The position numbers were made by a program, and so were the translations under genes. A DNA stretch of 7,969 bases from Actinomycetes bacterium. GTDB taxonomy: Bacteria > Actinomycetota > Actinomycetes > Actinomycetales > Cellulomonadaceae. Under the pieces are notes generated by a model, which made no database searches, was not told the DNA's origin, and was given only the letters and a program-made list of their open reading frames with translations. This document shows positions 1 through 5,386 of this stretch, piece after piece; the first letter of the stretch is position 1; each line of letters begins with the position of its first letter. The stretch is from NCBI GenBank assembly GCA_023462275.1, contig JAEWYD010000323.1, positions 1-7,969 of the forward strand. The letters are read 5' to 3'.

Positions 1-1
1 C

Positions 2-334
2 TTCCCCGGCGTGACCTACGGCCACCACCCGGTGGACGCCGCCGACGGCGCGGCCGTGCGACGCCTGCTCGACGGCGTCGGGCGCGCGGTGGACGCCGGG
101 GTGCCCGTCCCGCTCTACAGCGGCGGGGACAGCGGGGACGGCTGGGCGACGGCGGTCCCGCGGCACGTGGTGCTCGCTGTCGGGCGCTCGTCGCAGGGCC
201 TGCGGATCTTCGAGCCCGGTGCCGGGGCCGTGGTGACGGCGCCCGAGGAGGACCTGGCCGGGACGGGTGGTCGGCGCGCGGCCCTGGGCGGCTGGTCCAG
301 GCTCGTCTGGGTGCTGCCGCCGCGACCGGCCTGA
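2..334 (+). CDS. C-terminal part of an unidentified conserved-looking protein (5' truncated by window edge)
   Basis: The reading frame is open from base 2 to a TGA at 332-334, giving 110 visible residues. A GTG at 11 could serve as a start, but no ribosome binding site is visible and the frame continues to the window edge, so I treat this as the end of a longer protein. The visible part holds a VPVPLYSGGD stretch, then PRHVVLAVG, a short turn, LRIFEPGAG, and a C-terminal GGWSRLVWVLPP strand. A His-started strand followed by a strand ending in Asp/Glu-Pro, then a Trp near the end, resembles the C-terminal half of C39-like or papain-like cysteine peptidase folds. That is a resemblance from memory only, and the Cys-bearing half would lie outside the window. 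No signal peptide or membrane segment is visible. It is co-directional with the small gene at 401. Function is unknown. Confidence 0.6.
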   Translation, partial: FPGVTYGHHPVDAADGAAVRRLLDGVGRAVDAGVPVPLYSGGDSGDGWATAVPRHVVLAVGRSSQGLRIFEPGAGAVVTAPEEDLAGTGGRRAALGGWSRLVWVLPPRPA

Positions 335-338
335 CGGG

Positions 339-365
339 GTGGCACCCGCGCCGCTCCGGGGCCAC
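339..365 (+). terminator. Possible hairpin terminator after the first gene
   Basis: GTGGC-A-CCCG at 339-348 can pair with CGGGGCCAC at 357-365. This gives nine base pairs with one bulged A (344) and an 8-nt loop. It starts 4 nt after the stop codon at 334, where a terminator would be expected. No T-run follows, which is usual in very GC-rich actinobacteria but makes the call weak. The rest of the 335-400 gap holds only the ribosome binding site of the next gene. Confidence 0.35.
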
Positions 366-386
366 GATGGACGTGACGGCCCGAGC

Positions 387-394
387 AGAGGAGG
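387..394 (+). promoter_or_regulatory. Strong Shine-Dalgarno for the 73-residue ORF
   Basis: The sequence AGAGGAGG ends 6 nt before the ATG at 401, a near-perfect match to the anti-Shine-Dalgarno at good spacing. It supports this short frame as a real translated gene and fixes its start, over the two overlapping frames that begin at 417 and 427. Confidence 0.75.
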
Positions 395-400
395 CGCGCG

Positions 401-622
401 ATGAGCACGACCCCCGGTGAGAACACGTGGGCGGACGCCGGACTGGTCCCGCCGGTCGAGGCGGAGGTCCCCGAGCCCGACCGGACCACCGTGCCGGTCG
501 ACCCGGAGCACCAGCCCGCCGCACCCCGGCCGGACCTGCGCGACGAGGCCACGGAGCCGGACGTCGTCGAGCAGGCGATGGAGGTGCCCGAGGACGAGGC
601 CGAGGAGTACCCGGAAGCCTAG
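401..622 (+). CDS. Small acidic, proline-rich protein of unknown function (73 aa)
   Basis: I do not recognise a named family. The 73-residue product has about 21 Asp/Glu against 3 Arg and no Lys, 13 Pro, no Cys and a single Trp, so it is strongly acidic and probably disordered. The second half carries the clearest pattern, DLRDEATEPDVVEQAMEVPE followed by an acidic tail. A 'D/E-E-A-x-x-x-D-x-x-E-Q' segment of this kind occurs, from memory, in many small uncharacterised actinobacterial proteins. No signal peptide or transmembrane segment is visible. The strong Shine-Dalgarno and codon-position bias matching the neighbours favour a real gene. Its TAG stop lies 23 nt before add, on the same strand, so read-through into add is possible, although add appears to have its own promoter. 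The role is unknown, and a link to nucleoside metabolism is not supported beyond position. Confidence 0.75.
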   Translation: MSTTPGENTWADAGLVPPVEAEVPEPDRTTVPVDPEHQPAAPRPDLRDEATEPDVVEQAMEVPEDEAEEYPEA

Positions 623-633
623 GTACCGACCGG

Positions 634-639
634 TAGCGT
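634..639 (+). promoter_or_regulatory. Candidate -10 element for a leaderless add transcript
   Basis: TAGCGT matches the actinobacterial TANNNT -10 pattern and ends 6 nt before the A of the add ATG at 646, so the predicted transcription start is at or next to the start codon. No usable Shine-Dalgarno precedes the ATG, because the only purine run, GAGG at 640-643, is 2 nt from it and too close. No convincing -35 is seen 16-18 nt upstream. This is inferred from spacing alone. Confidence 0.5.
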
Positions 640-645
640 GAGGCC

Positions 646-1758
646 ATGAGCCTCAGCCTGGAGACGATCCGCGCACTGCCGAAGGTGGCGCTGCACGAGC
701 ACCTCGACGGTGGCCCGCGGCCGGGGACGCTGGTCGAGCTGGCGGCGGAGGTGGGGCACGCCCTGCCCACCGCGGATCCCGAGGAGCTGGGCGCGTGGTT
801 CGTCGCCGCGGCGTCGTCGGGGTCGCTGGAGCGGTTCCTGACGACGTTCGACAACGTGCTGCCGATGATGCAGCGGGTCGAGCACCTGCGGCGCATCGCG
901 CGGGAGGCGGTGGTGGACCTCGCCGACGACGGCGTCGTGTACGCCGAGCTCCGGTACGCGCCCGAGCAGCACCTGCACGCCGGGCTCACGCCGCAGCAGG
1001 TCGTGGAGGCCGTGCAGGAGGGCCTCGACGAGGGCGTCGCGGACGTCGTCGCGGGCGGCGGCCGCATCCGGGTCGGTCAGCTCGTGACCGCGCTGCGCCA
1101 CGGCACCGCCGCCGAGTGGACGGCGGACCTCGCGCTCGCCAACCGGGACCGCGGCGTCGTCGGCTTCGACGTCGCCGGCCCGGAGGCCACCTACGGGCTG
1201 GCCCCGCACGTCCCGGCGCTGCAGCGCCTGCGCCGCGCGAGCTTCCCGGTGACGATCCACGCGGGCGAGGCGGCGGGCCTGGAGTCGATCGCCGACGCGC
1301 TGCACCTCGGCCTCGCGCAGCGCATCGGGCACGGTATGCGCGTGGCGGACGACGTCGTGCTCGGGACGCCTGGCGAGGACGACCCGTGGGGCCTCGCGGG
1401 AGCCCGGCTCGGGCCCCTCGCGCACTGGGTCCGGGACACGCAGACGACGCTCGAGCTGTGCCCGACGTCGAACGTCCAGACGGGCGGCGTCCCCTCCGTC
1501 GCGGAGCACCCCATCACCGTGCTCGACGCCCTCGGCTTCGCCGTCACGATCAACTCCGACAACCGGCTGATGTGCGGCACGAGCCTGAGCCGCGAGATGC
1601 ACCTGCTGGCCGAGGCGGGCTGGGAGCTCGCCGACCTGCGCGACGCGACGGTGACCGCCGCGTGGAGCGCCTTCATCCACCACGACGAGCGGGCGGCCCT
1701 CGTGGAGGGCGTCATCGAACCCGCGTACACCCCGACGAACGGACGGCACCGAGCATGA
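646..1758 (+). CDS. add: Adenosine deaminase
   Basis: A cytosolic zinc hydrolase that converts adenosine and 2'-deoxyadenosine to inosine and deoxyinosine plus ammonia, feeding purine salvage and catabolism. The 370-residue length is normal for the family. The N-terminal KVALHEHLDGG supplies the metal pair H17 and H19. VTIHAGEA supplies zinc ligand H205 and catalytic E208. RIGHG supplies catalytic H229. TINSDNRLMCG supplies zinc ligand D305. The residue after D305 is Asn (N306), where mammalian enzymes have a second Asp. Asn here is, from memory, common in actinobacterial and other bacterial Add proteins, so this is not read as inactivation. ELCPTSNVQTG is also typical of the family. The ATG at 646 sits right after a TAGCGT box. 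The stop overlaps the deoC start by 4 bp (ATGA), implying one transcript and translational coupling. Adenine deaminase is the main alternative but less likely, given the close match to Add motifs and the salvage-gene context. Confidence 0.95.
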   Translation: MSLSLETIRALPKVALHEHLDGGPRPGTLVELAAEVGHALPTADPEELGAWFVAAASSGSLERFLTTFDNVLPMMQRVEHLRRIAREAVVDLADDGVVYAELRYAPEQHLHAGLTPQQVVEAVQEGLDEGVADVVAGGGRIRVGQLVTALRHGTAAEWTADLALANRDRGVVGFDVAGPEATYGLAPHVPALQRLRRASFPVTIHAGEAAGLESIADALHLGLAQRIGHGMRVADDVVLGTPGEDDPWGLAGARLGPLAHWVRDTQTTLELCPTSNVQTGGVPSVAEHPITVLDALGFAVTINSDNRLMCGTSLSREMHLLAEAGWELADLRDATVTAAWSAFIHHDERAALVEGVIEPAYTPTNGRHRA

Positions 1759-2462
1759 CACCCAACGAGGCCCCCCTGACCCGCGCGGCCGTGGCGGCGA
1801 TGGTCGACCACACCCTGCTGAAGCCCGAGGCCACGCCGGCCGACGTCGCCGCGCTCGTGGAGGAGGCCAAGCGGCTCGGCGTCTACTCGATCTGCGTGTC
1901 GCCGTCGATGCTGCCCGTCGACGCCGCGGGCGTGAAGGTCGCGACGGTCTGCGGCTTCCCCTCGGGCAAGCACCACAGCGAGGTCAAGGCCGCGGAGGCT
2001 GCGCGCTCCATGACCGACGGCGCCGACGAGGTCGACATGGTCATCGACATCGGCGCGGCGATCCAGGAGCGCTGGTCGGCCGTCGAGCGCGACATCGCGA
2101 CCGTGCGGGCGGCCGTGCCCGCGCCGATCGTGCTCAAGGTGATCATCGAGTCCGCGGCGCTGACGGACGCGCAGATCGTCGGCGCGTGCCGTGCGGCGGA
2201 GGCCGCGGGAGCGGACTTCGTGAAGACCTCCACGGGCTTCCACCCCGCCGGGGGCGCCAGCGTGCACGCGGTGCAGCTCATGGCGGCGACCGTGGGCGGG
2301 CGCCTCGGCGTCAAGGCTTCGGGCGGCATCCGGACGGGTGCGGCCGCCAGGGCCCTCATCGCCGCGGGCGCGACGCGCCTGGGGCTGTCCGGCACCGCGA
2401 CGGTGCTCGACACGCTGGACGACGCAGCTGCCCCCGAGCAGCCGGCGGGCGCGGGCTACTGA
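1755..2462 (+). CDS. deoC: Deoxyribose-phosphate aldolase (DERA)
   Basis: A class I aldolase of the cytosol that splits 2-deoxyribose-5-phosphate into glyceraldehyde-3-phosphate and acetaldehyde, the last step of deoxynucleoside breakdown. The 235-residue product is a single TIM barrel of usual bacterial length. Visible motifs are VDHTLLKPEAT near the N-terminus, TVCGFPSGKH, GADEVDMVIDIG with catalytic D94, LKVIIES, DFVKTSTGF with the Schiff-base lysine K157, and GVKASGGIRT with the proton-relay lysine K187 (E. coli D102, K167 and K201). The last ten or so residues, rich in Ala, Pro and Gly, form a low-complexity tail. The start is the ATG overlapping the add stop. The frame stays open far upstream through add, but that part is not coding and carries no DERA motif. 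Only a weak purine run precedes the start, fitting translation coupled to add. The usual source of its substrate, the phosphorylase and mutase pair, is encoded on the opposite strand at 5387-7953. Confidence 0.95.
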   Translation: MTPNEAPLTRAAVAAMVDHTLLKPEATPADVAALVEEAKRLGVYSICVSPSMLPVDAAGVKVATVCGFPSGKHHSEVKAAEAARSMTDGADEVDMVIDIGAAIQERWSAVERDIATVRAAVPAPIVLKVIIESAALTDAQIVGACRAAEAAGADFVKTSTGFHPAGGASVHAVQLMAATVGGRLGVKASGGIRTGAAARALIAAGATRLGLSGTATVLDTLDDAAAPEQPAGAGY

Positions 2463-2468
2463 CCGGTG

Positions 2469-2497
2469 CTCGGGGGCCCGCCCGGCGGGCCCCCGAG
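2469..2497. terminator. Bidirectional GC hairpin between convergent deoC and the xyloglucanase gene
   Basis: A perfect 13-bp stem pairs CTCGGGGGCCCGC (2469-2481) with GCGGGCCCCCGAG (2485-2497) around a 3-nt loop. It lies 6 nt past the deoC stop at 2462 and 19 nt past the xyloglucanase stop on the other strand, so it can serve both converging transcripts. Neither side has a T-run, so if it terminates it does so as a strong stem alone, as is often proposed in high-GC actinobacteria. Confidence 0.7.
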
Positions 2498-2516
2498 ACC
2501 TCCGGTGGGTGTGGCC

Positions 2517-5309
2517 TCAGCCGGCCACCCGGCAGGCGTCGCCGTCGAGGGTGAACGCGGTCGGCGCCGCGTGCGCGCCGTCGTCGGTCGCGAGGAAGCC
2601 GAGCTCGACGCCGGCGCCCGGCGCGAGCGTCCCGTTCCAGGCCGCGGGCTTCACGGTGACGTCCGCGCCGCTCTGCTGCACCTGCGCGGACCACGCCTGC
2701 GTGATGTGCTGCCCGCTCGGCAACGCGAAGCGCAGCGTCCAGCCGGAGCGGGTCCGTGCGGCGTCGTTGGTGACCCGGATGCTGGCGGTGAACCCGGACG
2801 GCCACCCGTTGACGACGTAGCGGACCGTGCACGCGGCGTCCGTCGGGTCGGGTCCCTGCGTGGGCTCCGTCGTCGGCTCCGTCGTGGGCTCGGTCGTGGG
2901 CTCCGTCGTGGGTGCGGTCGTGGGTTCGTCGGTCGGGTCCGACGTCGGCTCGCCGGTGGGCCCGTCCGTCGGGTCCGGCGTGGGTGCCGGCCCCGTGGCG
3001 TCGCCCATGACGATGCCGCGGCCGTTCGTGCCGACGTACACGCGCCCGTACACGTCCGGGTCGCCCGTGATCGCCGAGCCGGTCCAGCCCCACTGGTGGT
3101 CGTCGTCGTTGATCCGCGTCCAGCTCGTGCCCGCGTCGTCGGACCGGAAGATGCCGCGGACGCCGGCCACCTGCGCCGACGCGTAGACGGCGGGGTAGGT
3201 GCGGCCCGGCGCGGCCTTGCCGAAGCCCACCGTGTCGCCCTCGTCGACACCCGCGACCCGCGCGAACGTCGCCCCGCCGTCGGTGGACCGCCAGAGCCCG
3301 TACGTCCCCCCGGCCTCGCCGCCGGCCAGCCACACGTCGCCGGCGTGAGCCGGGACGGCGGCGAACCGCACCGCACCCTTCGCCGGGAGGCCGGCGGCGC
3401 GCGACGCCGTGAAGGTGCGGCCGCCGTCGTCGGACGCGTAGAACACCCCGGCCGCGAACGCGTAGAAGCGCAGCGGGTCCACGCGGTCCGCCTCCACGCG
3501 CGCCCCGGCCGGGACGCCGGTCGACGCCGTCCACGTCGAGCCGAAGGTCGTCGACACCTGCACGCCCGCGCCCTCGGGGCTCCACAGCACCCGCGAGCCG
3601 TCGGCCGCGACGGCGACCGTGCCGCCGCCGGTGACGCCCGGCACGTCCTGCCCGGCCCACCACGTGGCGCCGCCTGTGGTCGAGATGCCGATGTGCGCGA
3701 CGCCCTCGGCCCCGCTGCCCACCCGCACCACCGTGCCGGGCTTCAGCTCGGCGAAGTCCAGGCTCGTCGTGGTCGTGTGCACCGGGCTCGTGTACATCGA
3801 GCTCGGCACCGTGGTGACGTCGTCGTGCCGGAAGCCCCCGATGTCGCCCAGCGCGGAGAACAGCTCCACGTCGCCGGGCGGCGCGGCCAGGTCCTGCACC
3901 GACGTCTCCTCGATGCCCTGCGCGGCGACCGAGATCGCGACCTTCCCGCCGTCGTCCCAGGCCGTGAGGTCGTCGACGCCGTAGACCGTGGCGCCGGTGC
4001 CGTACAGGGCCCGGTCGGCGTCGAACGGGTCGATCTCGAACGCCTCGGTCATCCAGCCGAGCTTGGGGCTCACCTCGGGCGGGGCGGGCGTCGCGCCGAA
4101 CGTCAGCCACGGGGCGCCGGAGATGTCCTGGGTGTAGCGGAGCGTGCGGTCGGGGTAGCCCGCCCAGTCCCAGATCCGCGACCACGTCGCCCCGGCGTCC
4201 GTGCTGCGGAAGATCATCGCGTCCGGCCACCACGAGATCTGCGACGTCACCATGAGGGTGTCCGGGTGCTGCCGGTCGATCGTCAGGCCGGAGTAGCCGA
4301 AGTAGGCGTCCGACGTCCCGCCCGGCACGGGGCTGACGTCCGTCCACGTCCCGCTGGCCGTGTCGAGGCGCCAGACCGCGCCCTTCCCGCCGTCGTACGG
4401 GCCGCCGGTGTCCGACGTCGCGACGTACAGGCGGTCGCCGGCCTCGTCGAGCACGCCCTTGTGCGGGATGAACCCCGTGGGGGCGCCGGGGACCGCCTCC
4501 CACGTCGCCCCGGCGTCCGTCGACCGGTAGACGGGGTGGTCGGGGTCGGCGACGCCGACGTAGACCGTCCGCGAGACCTGGCCGGGCGTGCCGCTGTCCG
4601 GGTCGACGACGACCCAGACCACGCCCTGCACGTCGCCCTGGTAGGCGTCGCCCGGCTTCTGCACGTACGTGCCGGCGTTCGGCATGGCGGTCACGCGCGC
4701 CCAGGTGGCCCCGGCGTCGACGCTGCGCCACAGGCCGTTGCCGCTCTCGGCGCCCAGGTAGAGGACGTCGGTGTCGTTGGGGTCCACCGTGAGCCGCTCG
4801 CCCATGCCGCGACCGGGCATGTTGCCGCCCACCTTGAAGGGCAGCGGGCTCGCCGTCCACGTCTCGCCGCGGTCGGTCGAGCGCAGCACGGCCCCGGTGT
4901 TCGGGTCCCAGTCGTTCGTGTAGGAGCCGACCGCGGCGTACACGCGGTCCGGGTCCGCCGGGTCGGGGGCCAGGCTCAGCACGCCGAGGTGGCCCCAGTC
5001 GGCCCAGCCCACGTGGTCCAGCAGCGGGACCCACCGCCCGGTCGTGGTGTCCAGGCGGTACGCGCCGCCGATGTCGGTGCGGGCGTACACCAGCCCGGCC
5101 TCGGCCCGGCTGTACTCGATGCCGGGAACGAACCCGCCGCCGACGACCTCGACGTTGCCCCAGGCGTAGGGCGCGTCAGCACCGGCTGTGCCGGTCGCGC
5201 CCGAGGCCGCCGCGGCGCCGACGGTGCCGAGGGTGCCGACGGCGCCCGCCGCCGCCACGGCGGTCACGACTCCTGCGGCGAGCGCGGCGACGACTCCTCG
5301 TGCAGGCAT
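2517..5309 (-). CDS. Secreted GH74 xyloglucanase with C-terminal CBM2
   Basis: An extracellular glycoside hydrolase that cleaves the beta-1,4-glucan backbone of xyloglucan in plant cell walls. In order: an Ala/Gly-rich signal peptide (about residues 1-35, cleavage uncertain), a GH74 catalytic region (about 46-770), a Pro/Thr/Glu/Asp linker (about 776-824) and a CBM2 (about 826-928). The catalytic Asp pair is D79 in RTDIGGAYR and D489 in GDIGGFRHDD, 410 residues apart, the same spacing as D70/D480 recalled for Clostridium thermocellum Xgh74A. At least nine Asp-box repeats (S-x-D-x-G-x-T-W/F type) start near residues 143, 195, 262, 368, 542, 585, 625, 674 and 722, as expected of twin beta-propellers. 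A tandem Trp pair (W360, W361) may correspond to residues tied to processive action in some GH74 enzymes. The CBM2 has C827/C926 for a disulfide and W836, W873 and W891 matching the three flat binding tryptophans of Cellulomonas fimi CBM2a, so cellulose binding is expected. GGGAGGAA precedes the ATG. Confidence 0.95.
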   Translation of the reverse strand: MPARGVVAALAAGVVTAVAAAGAVGTLGTVGAAAASGATGTAGADAPYAWGNVEVVGGGFVPGIEYSRAEAGLVYARTDIGGAYRLDTTTGRWVPLLDHVGWADWGHLGVLSLAPDPADPDRVYAAVGSYTNDWDPNTGAVLRSTDRGETWTASPLPFKVGGNMPGRGMGERLTVDPNDTDVLYLGAESGNGLWRSVDAGATWARVTAMPNAGTYVQKPGDAYQGDVQGVVWVVVDPDSGTPGQVSRTVYVGVADPDHPVYRSTDAGATWEAVPGAPTGFIPHKGVLDEAGDRLYVATSDTGGPYDGGKGAVWRLDTASGTWTDVSPVPGGTSDAYFGYSGLTIDRQHPDTLMVTSQISWWPDAMIFRSTDAGATWSRIWDWAGYPDRTLRYTQDISGAPWLTFGATPAPPEVSPKLGWMTEAFEIDPFDADRALYGTGATVYGVDDLTAWDDGGKVAISVAAQGIEETSVQDLAAPPGDVELFSALGDIGGFRHDDVTTVPSSMYTSPVHTTTTSLDFAELKPGTVVRVGSGAEGVAHIGISTTGGATWWAGQDVPGVTGGGTVAVAADGSRVLWSPEGAGVQVSTTFGSTWTASTGVPAGARVEADRVDPLRFYAFAAGVFYASDDGGRTFTASRAAGLPAKGAVRFAAVPAHAGDVWLAGGEAGGTYGLWRSTDGGATFARVAGVDEGDTVGFGKAAPGRTYPAVYASAQVAGVRGIFRSDDAGTSWTRINDDDHQWGWTGSAITGDPDVYGRVYVGTNGRGIVMGDATGPAPTPDPTDGPTGEPTSDPTDEPTTAPTTEPTTEPTTEPTTEPTQGPDPTDAACTVRYVVNGWPSGFTASIRVTNDAARTRSGWTLRFALPSGQHITQAWSAQVQQSGADVTVKPAAWNGTLAPGAGVELGFLATDDGAHAAPTAFTLDGDACRVAG
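2856..2921 (-). repeat. 12-bp tandem repeat encoding the TTEP linker
   Basis: This stretch encodes residues 797-818 of the xyloglucanase, an array of four-residue T-T-E-P units with near-identical 12-bp DNA copies (GGCTCCGTCGTG-like on the + strand). Degenerate units of the same type (G-E-P-T, S-D-P-T, T-D-E-P) extend the linker on both sides, over about 2835-2984. Such linkers keep the catalytic domain and CBM apart and flexible. The DNA repeat makes copy-number change by slippage likely. Confidence 0.8.
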
Positions 5310-5314
5310 GGCCG

Positions 5315-5322
5315 TTCCTCCC
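5315..5322 (-). promoter_or_regulatory. Shine-Dalgarno of the xyloglucanase gene
   Basis: On the minus strand GGGAGGAA ends 5 nt before the ATG at 5309, and its GGAGG core is 7 nt from it. This settles the start codon and fits a normal signal peptide beginning MPARGVVAAL. The site is only 3 nt from the edge of the inverted repeat at 5326-5368. Confidence 0.8.
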
Positions 5323-5325
5323 GTA

Positions 5326-5368
5326 GCCCTGGGGTGACGGCCGTGACGTTAGCCGTCGACCCCAGGGC
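5326..5368 (-). terminator. Long inverted repeat between the mutase and xyloglucanase genes; terminator and/or operator
   Basis: GCCCTGGGGTGACGGC (5326-5341) pairs with 5352-5368 over 16 bp, with a single bulged base (5358) and a 10-nt loop. On the minus strand it begins 18 nt after the mutase TAA, the expected place for a terminator of the punA-mutase transcript. It has no T-run. Its loop reads TAACGT on the minus strand (5351-5346), a TANNNT-type hexamer that could be the -10 of the xyloglucanase promoter with a 5' leader of about 30 nt. No good -35 is visible. Terminator, operator palindrome, or both remain possible. Confidence 0.6.
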
Positions 5369-5386
5369 GCGTGAGGGGCGAACCGA

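Noticed and set aside
366..419. A 17-codon frame starting at the ATG at 366 and overlapping the start of the 73-residue gene, a possible leader peptide.
   Set aside because: It has no Shine-Dalgarno and no regulatory signature such as codon runs or an attenuator, and it overlaps the real ribosome site of the next gene. A chance frame is more likely.
795..1754. Upstream extension of the deoC frame through add (555 codons), and similarly of the mutase frame through punA to 7957.
   Set aside because: The added parts are Arg-rich shadow sequence. The DERA and mutase motifs begin right after the overlap starts at 1755 and 7132, and the mutase has a good Shine-Dalgarno there.
619..1761. A 380-codon antisense frame opposite add, and other minus-strand frames over 1191-2413.
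   Set aside because: Composition is dominated by Arg, Val, Asp and His with no motifs, and the + strand clearly encodes Add and DeoC with all catalytic residues.
2835..2984. Short regular repeats that could suggest a CRISPR-like or other non-coding array.
   Set aside because: The units are 12 bp, contiguous without spacers, and translate in frame to a Pro/Thr/Glu linker between catalytic domain and CBM2.
5310..5386. A riboswitch in the leader of the xyloglucanase gene.
   Set aside because: The gap is only 77 bp and contains one simple hairpin with no conserved aptamer features that I recognise.
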